Positions 50,483 through 58,199 of a DNA stretch of 64,000 nucleotides are shown here, piece after piece (position 1 is the first letter of the stretch; every line of letters starts with the position of its first letter). The stretch comes from Chitinophagaceae bacterium (GTDB taxonomy: Bacteria > Bacteroidota > Bacteroidia > Chitinophagales > Chitinophagaceae). Under the pieces are notes generated by a model. It had not been told where the DNA came from. It saw nothing but the letters and a program-made list of their open reading frames with translations, and ran no database searches. The stretch is taken from NCBI GenBank assembly GCA_016719165.1, contig JADKAJ010000004.1:360070-424069 (forward strand), written 5' to 3'. Position numbers and translations under genes: made by a program.

Positions 50483-51893
50483 AGATTTTGATAAGAAGAT
50501 TAAAGAAGCAGCAGAACATCACCACCCGGCGTATGATGAAATGGCATGGGATAAAATGGAGAAGCTGCTGGATAAACATCTTCCTCAAAAAGAGGATAAG
50601 AAGAGAAGGTTTATCTTTTTCTTATTGTTGTTTTTGTTTTTGGGAGGAGCAGGAATAATTATTGGAAAGCCATTCCGGCCGGGTAAGCAAGTTGCCCGTG
50701 CTGAAGAAGCAACAGGAGAAAGTAAAAGCAGCAAGCCGGCGCATAACTCATTTGAAGGAATGGGAGCAGGTACCACAGATGAAAAGACAGTAACAGAGAT
50801 TGATAAGAGTGAAGACATGGATCCCAAAGCTGTGAAGAAAAGTACTGCAGTTACAGATGTTGATATAGATGCTAACTCCGATTATAACAATAAGAATAAT
50901 ATTCTTATTGCTGCTAAAAAATATCCTGCCAGCCAAACCAGGCTGAACGCTTCAGTAAATCAACAAAAAGACAGGCAGTCGTATGTGCAGTATGAAAAGC
51001 CAATTGACCATGTAGCTGTCACCAGTGTTGATATGCAACTTGACAAACCTGCTAACAATATTGTGAAACCAGCAGTGACAGCTGTTGAAAAAAATAATAT
51101 TATCAATGATTCTGCTGATAATAACAAAGCAGATATCGATACCAAAGAAATGTCTGTGAAAGCTGGCGCTGAAAAGATAGAATTGTCTGACAGGGTCGAA
51201 AATAAATCCGCTGTTACCCTAAAGAAAACCCAGGAAAAAAAGAAGGCAAATGGGAAGGCACAAAAAAGAAATTCATTCTTTTTAAGCTTCTCTGCTGGTC
51301 CGGATGTAAGCTATGCAAGTTCCGGTAAACCGGGCAAGATCAGACCTGTCGCTGGCCTGGGTCTTGGATATACTTTTAAAGACAGGCTTACTGTCCGTAC
51401 CGGCTTTTATTCGGCCAGTAAGGTCTATTCAGCATCGCCGGAAGCTTATCACCCACCGGCTGTATTTTATTCCTATTATCCCTACCTGGAAAAAGTGGAT
51501 GCAGATTGTAAAGTGTATGAATTACCGCTAACCTTTAGCTATAATTTTGGTCGTACCAAACAGCAACATTGGTTTGCATCAGCTGGCATTTCTTCGTACC
51601 TCATGAAAACAGAGGCCTATAATTATTTTTATAAAACTTCCCCCCTGGGTCCGACTGTTAACAGGAAATGGGGTATAAAAAATGAAAACAAGCATATGTT
51701 TTCTGTTCTTGGTGTCTCTGCAGGCTATCAGCGAAATCTAAGCAAGTCCCTTTCCATTATTGCAGAACCTTATATAAAACTACCTATGAGTGGAGTGGGA
51801 TATGGTAAAGTAAAATTGAATAGTGCTGGTCTGCTGTTTTCAATTGCTGTAAAACCATTTTCTTTTTCAAAAAAAAATAAACCACTGCCCTGA
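50472..51893 (+). CDS. Predicted membrane-anchored protein with C-terminal outer-membrane beta-barrel, coupled to the ECF sigma factor
   Basis: The ATG at 50472 gives 473 residues and overlaps the sigma stop. Residues 1-45 are charged and His/Glu/Lys-rich (HHHPAYDEMAWDKMEKLLDK). Basic residues (KEDKKRRF) precede one TM helix (IFFLLLFLFLGGAGIIIG, about 48-66). Then come some 200 low-complexity periplasmic residues rich in Lys, Asp, Ser and Thr, and a C-terminal region (about 265-473) of alternating strands (FFLSFSAGPDVSYAS, LGLGYTFKDRLTVRTGFYSA, SLSIIAEPYIKLPMSGVGYG) typical of PorT-like beta-barrels. The N-region is too long for an ordinary signal peptide, so it may stay in the cytoplasm and bind the sigma factor. 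This topology is inference. Confidence 0.78.
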   Translation: MQFEDFDKKIKEAAEHHHPAYDEMAWDKMEKLLDKHLPQKEDKKRRFIFFLLLFLFLGGAGIIIGKPFRPGKQVARAEEATGESKSSKPAHNSFEGMGAGTTDEKTVTEIDKSEDMDPKAVKKSTAVTDVDIDANSDYNNKNNILIAAKKYPASQTRLNASVNQQKDRQSYVQYEKPIDHVAVTSVDMQLDKPANNIVKPAVTAVEKNNIINDSADNNKADIDTKEMSVKAGAEKIELSDRVENKSAVTLKKTQEKKKANGKAQKRNSFFLSFSAGPDVSYASSGKPGKIRPVAGLGLGYTFKDRLTVRTGFYSASKVYSASPEAYHPPAVFYSYYPYLEKVDADCKVYELPLTFSYNFGRTKQQHWFASAGISSYLMKTEAYNYFYKTSPLGPTVNRKWGIKNENKHMFSVLGVSAGYQRNLSKSLSIIAEPYIKLPMSGVGYGKVKLNSAGLLFSIAVKPFSFSKKNKPLP

Positions 51894-51930
51894 TCAGTAA
51901 AAGAGGCAACCTGTTTTTACAAGACTGCGA

Positions 51931-53283
51931 TTGAGTATTAAAAATCAGCTTGTGAATTATTTTTTTACACTCAGGTTCTTAACCTCTTTCATTCTATCAT
52001 TAATTATTGTGTATTCCTGCAGCAAGAATGGTGGAGGAACAGCAGCACCTGATCCCTGCAGTGGTGTTACTGTTACGATCAGTGGAACAGTTAATAATCC
52101 CACAACCATTGGAGGAAGTGATGGAAGTATTGTAGCTTCCGCATCAGGGGGTAGTGGGTTCTCCTACAATATAAACGGGGGAGCTTTTCAATCTTCTTCG
52201 AGCTTTACAGGTCTTGCAGCCGGTTCGTACACTATCATGGCGAGGAATTCAAATGGTTGCACGGGTACTTCTACATTTGTTGTCGTAAATCCTTCCAATC
52301 CCTGTACAACTGTTACAATTGTTGTTACAGGTACCGTCACAAACCCAACTACTGCAGCAGCTGCGAATGGCAGTATTATTGCCGCGGCTTCAGGCAGTAC
52401 CGGGTTCACCTTTAGTATCAATGGAGGCGCTTTTCAATCAACTGGTAATTTTACCGGACTTGGGGCCGGTGCCTATTCCATTACCGCGAAAGATGGTAAT
52501 GGTTGTATCGGGTCAGCTAATTTTACTTTAACGGCTCCAAATCCCTGTACCGGGTTGGTAATAACAGTAACGGCTACACTAACAAATCCAACAACTGTTG
52601 GAGGGAATAACGGAAGTATTGTGGCATCAGCTTCCGGAAGTACGGGATTCTCGTATAATATTAATGGCGGTGCTTTCCAGGCTTCAGGTGTTTTTAGTGG
52701 TTTGACAGCCGGATCATATGCTGTTTCTGCAAAGGATATTAATGGGTGTATTGGTTCCGGCAACTTTATACTGACAGATCCTGATCCCTGTACCGGGATT
52801 ACCATTACAGTTAATAACACTATAACAGGTAATACACCCTGCCAGGCCAATAACGGGATGGTAACAGCTGTTGCCGCTGGTGGAACCGGTACTTATACTT
52901 ATAGTCTGAATGGCGGTGTGTTCCAGGCATCAAATATATTTTCAAATCTTGGCCCCGGCAGTTATACAATAACTGCAAAAGATGTTAATAGTTGTACAGG
53001 GACCAGTATCCCGGCAATTGTAAATAATCTTCCTGAAGGCCCTTTGTTTTCACAGGTAAAAGCTGTATTGCAGGCAAATTGTGTACCCTGTCATAATAAT
53101 TCACAATCGGAAGGAGGAATGAACTGGACCGTTGATTGCAATATTGTGATAAACAGGGACAGAATAAGAGCAAGGGCAGTTGATGCCAATCCATCTGCGA
53201 TGCCACCTACAGGATTACTTCCTGCTTCAGAACGTCAGAAAATTATTAACTGGATTAACGCTGGTGGTAAGTTCACCGATTAG
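51931..53283 (+). CDS. SprB-repeat lipoprotein-like protein with C-terminal c-type heme domain
   Basis: The start is uncertain: TTG at 51931 or GTG at 51952; no ATG fits. The N-terminus is hydrophobic (FLTSFILSLIIVYSCSKNGG) and resembles a lipobox ending at Cys30. Four SprB-type repeats of about 81-82 residues follow (first Cys at residues 43, 125, 206 and 287), each with a GSIVASASG.TGFSYNINGGAFQ-like core. Residues 367-450 form a small cytochrome-c-like domain: FSQVKAVLQANCVPCHNNSQ with the CxxCH heme site, and ANPSAMPPTGLLPASERQKI with a candidate Met ligand, ending WINAGGKFTD. It is an exported, probably surface-located redox protein downstream of the sigma/barrel pair. Confidence 0.85.
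   Translation: MSIKNQLVNYFFTLRFLTSFILSLIIVYSCSKNGGGTAAPDPCSGVTVTISGTVNNPTTIGGSDGSIVASASGGSGFSYNINGGAFQSSSSFTGLAAGSYTIMARNSNGCTGTSTFVVVNPSNPCTTVTIVVTGTVTNPTTAAAANGSIIAAASGSTGFTFSINGGAFQSTGNFTGLGAGAYSITAKDGNGCIGSANFTLTAPNPCTGLVITVTATLTNPTTVGGNNGSIVASASGSTGFSYNINGGAFQASGVFSGLTAGSYAVSAKDINGCIGSGNFILTDPDPCTGITITVNNTITGNTPCQANNGMVTAVAAGGTGTYTYSLNGGVFQASNIFSNLGPGSYTITAKDVNSCTGTSIPAIVNNLPEGPLFSQVKAVLQANCVPCHNNSQSEGGMNWTVDCNIVINRDRIRARAVDANPSAMPPTGLLPASERQKIINWINAGGKFTD
52057..53029 (+). repeat. Four tandem SprB-type repeats (about 243 bp each)
   Basis: The repeat units encode 80-82 residues and start at Cys43, Cys125, Cys206 and Cys287. Units 1-3 are close at DNA level; unit 4 is more diverged. In-frame loss or gain of units by recombination is plausible. 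Confidence 0.85.
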
Positions 53284-53306
53284 TTGGTTCATGGTGGTGT
53301 ATGTTC

Positions 53307-53337
53307 AAAGGGGTTGCTTTTGTCCGGCAATCCCTTT
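53307..53337. terminator. Bidirectional intrinsic terminator
   Basis: AAAGGGGTTGC and GCAATCCCTTT pair with one G-T step, followed by TTTTTT at the right edge, between the convergent SprB-repeat gene and ubiX-like gene. Confidence 0.8.
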
Positions 53338-53338
53338 T

Positions 53339-53896
53339 TTATTTTCCCCACCGGTAAGTTTTAATAGTAAGACCTGCCAGGTCAAGTACCCTGTCTGTAA
53401 CAGTAGCCGCTACTTCTTCAATGGTAGACGGTTTACTATAAAATGATGGCGTGGCAGGGCAGATGATACCACCGGCCAGTGTTACTGTCTCCATGTTGCG
53501 GATATGAATAAGATTATAAGGCGTATCGCGGACTACACAGATCAGTTTTCTTCTTTCTTTCAATACTACATCTGCAGCCCTTGTAATAAGGTCATTTGAA
53601 ACTCCCGTTGCTATTCTGCCGAGTGTGCCCATCGAGCAGGGAATGATGATCATTGTATCATATTGACCGGAGCCCGAAGCAAAAGGTGCTGAGAAATCAG
53701 TAGTGGTATAAAATTTTACAGCAAAATCATTCCATGATTCATTACCAAGTTCTGTCTTCCAAACTTCTCTGGCATTGGTGGTCATTACAACAGATAATTC
53801 GTTCCACTGTTCTTTTGCAGCAATCAATTTTTTCAGCAAATTTTCCGCATATATGGAACCACTGGCCCCGGTAATGGCAACTACAATTTTTCTCAT
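53339..53896 (-). CDS. UbiX-family flavin prenyltransferase
   Basis: The 185-residue product is a complete UbiX-like flavoprotein: KIVVAITGASGSIYAENLLKKL at the N-terminus, VVMTTNAREVWKTELG, TMIIIPCSMGTLGRIATGVSNDLITRAADVVLKERRKLICVVRDTPYNLIHIRNMETVTLAGGIICPATPSFYSKP-type series, split here to its key phrases CSMGTLGRIATGVSND and RDTPYNLIHIRNM. It adds a prenyl group to FMN to make the cofactor of UbiD-type decarboxylases. No ubiD gene is in the window, so its client is unlinked. A perfect GCAAACGTTTGC palindrome lies 56-67 nt upstream of its start. Confidence 0.93.
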   Translation of the reverse strand: MRKIVVAITGASGSIYAENLLKKLIAAKEQWNELSVVMTTNAREVWKTELGNESWNDFAVKFYTTTDFSAPFASGSGQYDTMIIIPCSMGTLGRIATGVSNDLITRAADVVLKERRKLICVVRDTPYNLIHIRNMETVTLAGGIICPATPSFYSKPSTIEEVAATVTDRVLDLAGLTIKTYRWGK

Positions 53897-53951
53897 AACA
53901 TGTATAACTATGTAAGACTGGATAAAGTTGCAGGAAGATAGTCCAATTTAT

Positions 53952-53963
53952 GCAAACGTTTGC
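53952..53963. promoter_or_regulatory. GCAAACGTTTGC palindrome, LacI/PurR-operator-like
   Basis: A perfect 12-bp palindrome, 56-67 nt upstream of the ubiX-like start, has the central CG and flanking AAAC/GTTT typical of LacI-family operators. No LacI-type regulator is encoded in the window. Confidence 0.45.
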
Positions 53964-53964
53964 T

Positions 53965-54192
53965 CTTCGGGGCTTGTAGTTGTAAAACTACAAGCTTAAT
54001 CACTGGTGTATTGAGTAAAATCAATAATTGATTATTTGGTGCTGATTCTTGTCATAATAGTCAAAAAATGACAGCCAAATGTTTTGTGTTATCCTATTAT
54101 TAACGATATTAGCATTGAATTTTCATAGGATAAGGTTTAATGGTTAATGGTTTTTGATTAGGGCCCCCGATTCTCGTCGGGGGTCTTTTTTT
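53965..54192 (+). ncRNA. Candidate structured small RNA (ORF-free, ends in intrinsic terminator)
   Basis: This stretch contains no coding frame but has ordered hairpins: GCTTGTAGTT(53972-53981)/AACTACAAGC(53986-53995), a perfect 10-bp stem with a 4-nt loop; AATCAATAATTGATT; TATCCTAT(54090-54097)/ATAGGATA(54125-54132); and a final CCCCCGA(54164-54170)/TCGGGGG(54177-54183) stem followed by T7. The terminator is oriented for plus-strand transcription, yet no plus-strand gene precedes it. No promoter pair was identified, so transcription is unproven. Confidence 0.35.
54164..54192 (+). terminator. Intrinsic terminator without an upstream gene
   Basis: CCCCCGA and TCGGGGG form a GC-rich stem followed by TTTTTTT at 54186-54192. 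The nearest plus-strand gene upstream ends at 53283 and has its own terminator. Confidence 0.85.
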
Positions 54193-54235
54193 GCCCCCAA
54201 CTCTGAAAGGAGCAAAGTTTATTACAACTTAAAAA

Positions 54236-54343
54236 GACTGTCTCAAAAGGTATGTCAACCTGAGCTTGTCGAAGGCGATCGGTTTGATTGCCAATATTTC
54301 GGTAAACTCAATATGACAATCAAACCGGTTTTTCAGACAGCCT
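54236..54343. repeat. Palindromic dispersed element, copy 2
   Basis: Outer arms GACTGTCTCAAAA (from 54236) and AGACAGCCT (to about 54343) enclose CGGTTTGATTG (54280-54290) and its complement CAATCAAACCG (54317-54327). The left interior has CCTGAGCTTGTCGAAGG (54259-54275) and the right TTTCGGTAAACTCAATATGACAA. The element follows the DPP-IV gene stop (minus strand), 26 nt away, and can form a terminator-like stem. Confidence 0.8.
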
Positions 54344-54369
54344 GCTTTTGATGATAAAATTTATGCCGG

Positions 54370-56547
54370 TTAAAACCCTTTGGGTTGCTTTGCAGGTTGA
54401 TTTGGCTGTTGAGTATTCACATTACCCATATTCTCCAGTATCCAGTTCGTCATCTTACTCCAAAGATGGAATGTAGTGTTATCCATCATGCCGCCGATAC
54501 CGTGATTCTTATTGGGATAATAAGCACTCTCAAAATCAATATTACTTTTCACCAGGGCTGTGATCATCTGTGTTGCATTCTGAAAATGCACATTATCATC
54601 TGCAGTGCCATGAATGATGAGATACTTTCCTTTTATACGGTCTGTGAAATTGATAGGAGAGTTATCATCATATCCTTTTGCATTCTCCTGTGGTGTACGC
54701 ATATATCGTTCCGTATAGATATTGTCATAATATCTCCAGTTGGTAACCGGCGCTACAGACACAGCAGCGCTGAATACTTCATTTCCTTTTGTGATCGCCA
54801 ATGCACTCATGAAACCACCATAGCTCCAGCCCCAGTGCCCGATATTGTCTTTATCAACAAATGGCATATTGCCTAAATACTTCGCCGCATCGATCTGGTC
54901 TTCTATTTCAAACTTACCAAGTTGCAGGTATGTTTTCTTTTTAAATTCTTCACCACGGAAACCTGTGCCGGTGTTGTCTACACTTACTACAATGAATCCT
55001 TTCTGTGCCAGCAACTGGTGCCAGGGACTTACAGCGCCAAACCGGTTAGCCACCTGCTGTGAACCGGGGCCACCATAGTTACAAAACAAAACAGGATATT
55101 TTTTAGCAGGATCAAAGCCGGCCGGTTTCAGCATCCAGCCATTCAATGTATCACCCTTGCTGTTAGGTACTTTGATAAACTCTGCTTTACCATAACCATA
55201 CTCCTCTAATTTGCTTTTTAGTTTAGTACTTTCATTCACCGTTTTTTCAACCACCGCACTTATCTCTTTCTTTTTATTAACGGCAATTGTATTCAGCGTT
55301 ACAGTTTGAGGGGTGTTCAGGTCGGTGCGGAAATCATAAAATTTGGTGAAGTTATCATTGAACTCCACCCGGTGCCATGCCTCACCCTGGGTAAGCTGGA
55401 AGGTTTTTTTACCACCAAAATCCGTCACAAACAAATTCCTGTCCATCGGTCTCGGGTAAGCCATCGTGAAATAAATTCTTTTATTCACTTCATCCACACC
55501 GTTTACATCGGTCACTTCATAGTTGCCTTTTGTTACCTGTGTCTTTGTTTTCCCGTCCAGGCTGTAGAGATATAAATGCCGGTAACCATTCATCTCGCTG
55601 GTGAAGAGATAATTTTTGCCATCTTTTAAATACCACCAGTCATCGTTGATCTCCACGAAGTATTTATTCTTTTCTTCATACAGCAGGTTACTGGCACCGG
55701 TAGCGGCATTGGTAGATAATAATTTTAATTCATTCTGGTGACGATTCATCCAGTAAACGATAAGGTTATTATCATCTTTTGTCCACTTGATACGGGGGAT
55801 ATATATATCACCCTGCTCATATTGGGCTTTTGCTTTGGTCCCTTTGGCTACATCGTGGATATAAATCTCAACGGTGGAGTTCTCATCACCAGCTTTGGGA
55901 TATTTATACCGGTAATCCTTATTGTGGGCATTATCGTACATCGTCATATTATACTCTTTCACTTTGCTTTCATCAAAACGATAGTAGGCGATATAATTTC
56001 CTTTGGGGCTCCATTCGTAGGCTCGGGTGAATTCAAATTCTTCCTCATATACCCAGTCGCAGTTGCCATTGATAATAAAATTCCATTTACCATCAGTGGT
56101 TATCGCTGTAGCTTTCCCGGCCGCAATATCATATACGTATAAATTATTTTCCTTTACATAGGCGATCTTGCTTCCGTCGGGCGAGAAGGTGGGATGCAAT
56201 ACTTTTTCATTCTCCGGTTTTACCAGTTTTTTAGTAATGGTATCGTATACGTATATGTATGATTTGGAAGAACGGCGGTAAATGGGTTCTGTTCCTTTTT
56301 TCAGGATAGCAACAACCGGGTTGGCAGCAGAAGTGATCACATCTTCCGGCTGACCGAATGCTTTTCCGTTCTCATCTTTCAGGCCATCCAGTTTCAATTC
56401 CGGTTCTTTTGCTGTTTGATCAAAAACAGCCCTGACCGGTTCGCCGCGAAATGTTCCCTTTTTATAGATGTCTTCTAAAGTGATGGATTTCTTTTGTGCT
56501 ACGGCCATTACCGGCAGCAGAAAGAGTAACAGAAAGAGCTTACGCAT
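54370..56547 (-). CDS. S9 family dipeptidyl-peptidase IV-type serine peptidase
   Basis: The ATG at 56547 gives 725 residues (MRKLFLLLFLLPVMAVAQKK), with a clear signal peptide; the longer frame starts inside a repeat element. The N-terminal half is a beta-propeller (DPPIV_N) with YDTITKKLVKPENEK and a double-Glu segment (NCDWVYEEEFEFTRAYEWSP) used for substrate N-terminus binding. The C-terminal catalytic domain has GHWGWSYGGFMSALAI (Ser near residue 575), HGTADDNVHFQNATQM (Asp) and YPNKNHGIGG (His). It removes dipeptides from Pro/Ala-containing peptides in the periplasm or outside. It is monocistronic, bracketed by palindromic elements on both sides. Confidence 0.95.
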   Translation of the reverse strand: MRKLFLLLFLLPVMAVAQKKSITLEDIYKKGTFRGEPVRAVFDQTAKEPELKLDGLKDENGKAFGQPEDVITSAANPVVAILKKGTEPIYRRSSKSYIYVYDTITKKLVKPENEKVLHPTFSPDGSKIAYVKENNLYVYDIAAGKATAITTDGKWNFIINGNCDWVYEEEFEFTRAYEWSPKGNYIAYYRFDESKVKEYNMTMYDNAHNKDYRYKYPKAGDENSTVEIYIHDVAKGTKAKAQYEQGDIYIPRIKWTKDDNNLIVYWMNRHQNELKLLSTNAATGASNLLYEEKNKYFVEINDDWWYLKDGKNYLFTSEMNGYRHLYLYSLDGKTKTQVTKGNYEVTDVNGVDEVNKRIYFTMAYPRPMDRNLFVTDFGGKKTFQLTQGEAWHRVEFNDNFTKFYDFRTDLNTPQTVTLNTIAVNKKKEISAVVEKTVNESTKLKSKLEEYGYGKAEFIKVPNSKGDTLNGWMLKPAGFDPAKKYPVLFCNYGGPGSQQVANRFGAVSPWHQLLAQKGFIVVSVDNTGTGFRGEEFKKKTYLQLGKFEIEDQIDAAKYLGNMPFVDKDNIGHWGWSYGGFMSALAITKGNEVFSAAVSVAPVTNWRYYDNIYTERYMRTPQENAKGYDDNSPINFTDRIKGKYLIIHGTADDNVHFQNATQMITALVKSNIDFESAYYPNKNHGIGGMMDNTTFHLWSKMTNWILENMGNVNTQQPNQPAKQPKGF

Positions 56548-56568
56548 AATGTGGTAATTTTTGAAGGG

Positions 56569-56576
56569 TAAATGTA
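56569..56576 (-). promoter_or_regulatory. Possible DPP-IV gene -7 box
   Basis: The minus strand reads TACATTTA, one mismatch from TAnnTTTG, 21 nt upstream of the ATG at 56547. Confidence 0.3.
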
Positions 56577-56616
56577 GGGTAAACAGGCCAAAAGGTGCTG
56601 CCGTACAAATAAAAGA

Positions 56617-56748
56617 CGAGGCTGTCTCAAAAGTCCAAATCATTGTCATATTGAGCAAAGCCGAAATATGACAATGATTGGTAAACAAATTTGTACGCAT
56701 TTCGATAAACTCAATGTGACAAATTTGTTTGTTCTTGAGACAGCCTCG
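56617..56748. repeat. Palindromic dispersed element, copy 3 (nested double hairpin)
   Basis: Outer arms CGAGGCTGTCTCAA (56617-56630) and TTGAGACAGCCTCG (56735-56748) are perfectly complementary. Inside are two separate perfect stems: AATCATTGTCATAT (56638-56651) with ATATGACAATGATT (56666-56679), and AAACAAATTTGT (56683-56694) with ACAAATTTGTTT (56719-56730). It lies between the DPP-IV gene and the 3' end of the aminotransferase-fold gene. Confidence 0.85.
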
Positions 56749-56798
56749 ATTTATAATAGCTTATCCTTTACCAGGCTCAGGATGAAAAATTAGATTGC

Positions 56799-58058
56799 TT
56801 ATTTCGTTTCCGCCATGTCGGGAATTGCTTCCACTTTATATTCACCGGCATCCAGCTTTTTCTTGGTTTCAGAAAAAGCTTTCAGTGTCAGTTCAATATC
56901 CTCATCATTATGAATTGCAGAGGGGATCAGGCGGTAAATGATATGTCCTTTCGGAATAACCGGGTACACTACAATGGAGGCGAAAATGCCGTAGTTCTCC
57001 CGCAGGTCCATCACCATAGCAGTAGCTTCGGGTACATCTCCTTTCATATATACCGGTGTCACCACTGAATCAGTATTACCAATATCAAATCCTCTTTCTT
57101 TTAAACCGTTCTGCAATTTTCGGGCATTGCTCCAGAGTTTTTCTTTCAGTTCGGGGTGATTGCGTAACAGTTCCAGTCTCTTCAGGTTACCTATAACCAA
57201 TGGCATGGGTAAGCTCTTGGCAAAAATTTGTGAACGGATATTATACCGGATAAAATCAATGATCTTTTTGTCACCGGCCACAAAGGCACCTATTGAAGCC
57301 ATTGATTTGGCAAACGTAGAGAAGTATAGATCTATTTCATCCTGAACACCCTGTTCTTCACCGGCACCGGCACCTGTTTTGCCGAGTGTACCAAAACCAT
57401 GGGCATCATCTACCAGTAAACGGAACTGGTATTTTTCTTTCAGCGCAGCGATCTCTTTCAATTTACCCTGGTCGCCGGCCATGCCAAACACACCTTCTGT
57501 GATAACCAGTATACCACCTGCTTTTTGTTTTTCTATCAAGGCTGTAGCTCTCTGTAATTGTTTTTCGCAATCCTCCACCTCGTTATGCTTGAATACGAAA
57601 CGGTGGCCGGGGTGCAAACGAACACCATCAATGATACAGGCATGGCTTTCGGCATCATAGACGATCACATCATGACGGCTGCACAGTACATCAATGATAC
57701 TGACCATTCCCTGGTAACCGTAGTTCAGCAGGGCGGCATCTTCCTTATGTTCAAAAGCAGCGAGTTCAGCTTCTAATTGTTCGTGGAGGTTACTGTTGCC
57801 ACTCATCATACGGGCACCCATCGGGTAGGCGAGTCCGTATTGTGCAGCGCCTTCTGCATCTGCTTTGCGTACCTCGGGGTGGTTGGCCAGGCCCAGGTAG
57901 TTGTTCAGGCTCCATACGATCATGTCTTTACCGCGGAATTTCATCCGGCTGCCAATGTCTCCTTCCAGTTTAGGGAAAGCAAAATAGCCGTGTGCCCTTT
58001 CACGATGTTGACCAAGAGGGCCGGCATTCTTCAGTAAACGTTCAAAAATATCTGCCAT
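56799..58058 (-). CDS. Alpha-oxoamine synthase family PLP enzyme, probable serine palmitoyltransferase
   Basis: The ATG at 58058 gives 419 residues (MADIFERLLKNAGPLGQHRE). It shows IVWSLNNYLGLANHPEVRKA, AYPMGARMMSGNSNLHEQLE, IVYDAESHACIIDGVRLHPG, VITEGVFGMAGDQGKLKEIA, LLVDDAHGFGTLGKTGAGAG with the PLP-contacting Asp and His, and the PLP-lysine segment YFSTFAKSMASIGAFVAGD. The family includes serine palmitoyltransferase, KBL and BioF; the pattern and the phylum, which makes sphingolipids, favour serine palmitoyltransferase. It would condense L-serine with an acyl-CoA at the membrane face. A TACCTTTG box lies 42 nt upstream of the start. Confidence 0.88.
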   Translation of the reverse strand: MADIFERLLKNAGPLGQHRERAHGYFAFPKLEGDIGSRMKFRGKDMIVWSLNNYLGLANHPEVRKADAEGAAQYGLAYPMGARMMSGNSNLHEQLEAELAAFEHKEDAALLNYGYQGMVSIIDVLCSRHDVIVYDAESHACIIDGVRLHPGHRFVFKHNEVEDCEKQLQRATALIEKQKAGGILVITEGVFGMAGDQGKLKEIAALKEKYQFRLLVDDAHGFGTLGKTGAGAGEEQGVQDEIDLYFSTFAKSMASIGAFVAGDKKIIDFIRYNIRSQIFAKSLPMPLVIGNLKRLELLRNHPELKEKLWSNARKLQNGLKERGFDIGNTDSVVTPVYMKGDVPEATAMVMDLRENYGIFASIVVYPVIPKGHIIYRLIPSAIHNDEDIELTLKAFSETKKKLDAGEYKVEAIPDMAETK

Positions 58059-58100
58059 AACTGCTTGTTTTAGAAATAAGAACTTAAAAATAAATTGCCG

Positions 58101-58108
58101 CAAAGGTA
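58101..58108 (-). promoter_or_regulatory. -7 box of the oxoamine synthase gene
   Basis: The minus strand reads TACCTTTG, an exact TAnnTTTG match, 42 nt upstream of the ATG at 58058. Confidence 0.5.
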
Positions 58109-58199
58109 AGGGTTTCAGAGCTTTGCACAGGCTCAACTTTGAGTAAAGCAGTAGTTTGGGAATGAAGAAGTTAGTAGCGGCAGGCCCGTAGCAAGCTGA

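Noticed and set aside
56548..56700. N-terminal extension of the DPP-IV protein reaching 56700
   Set aside because: It would translate part of palindromic copy 3, and a canonical signal peptide begins at the ATG at 56547.
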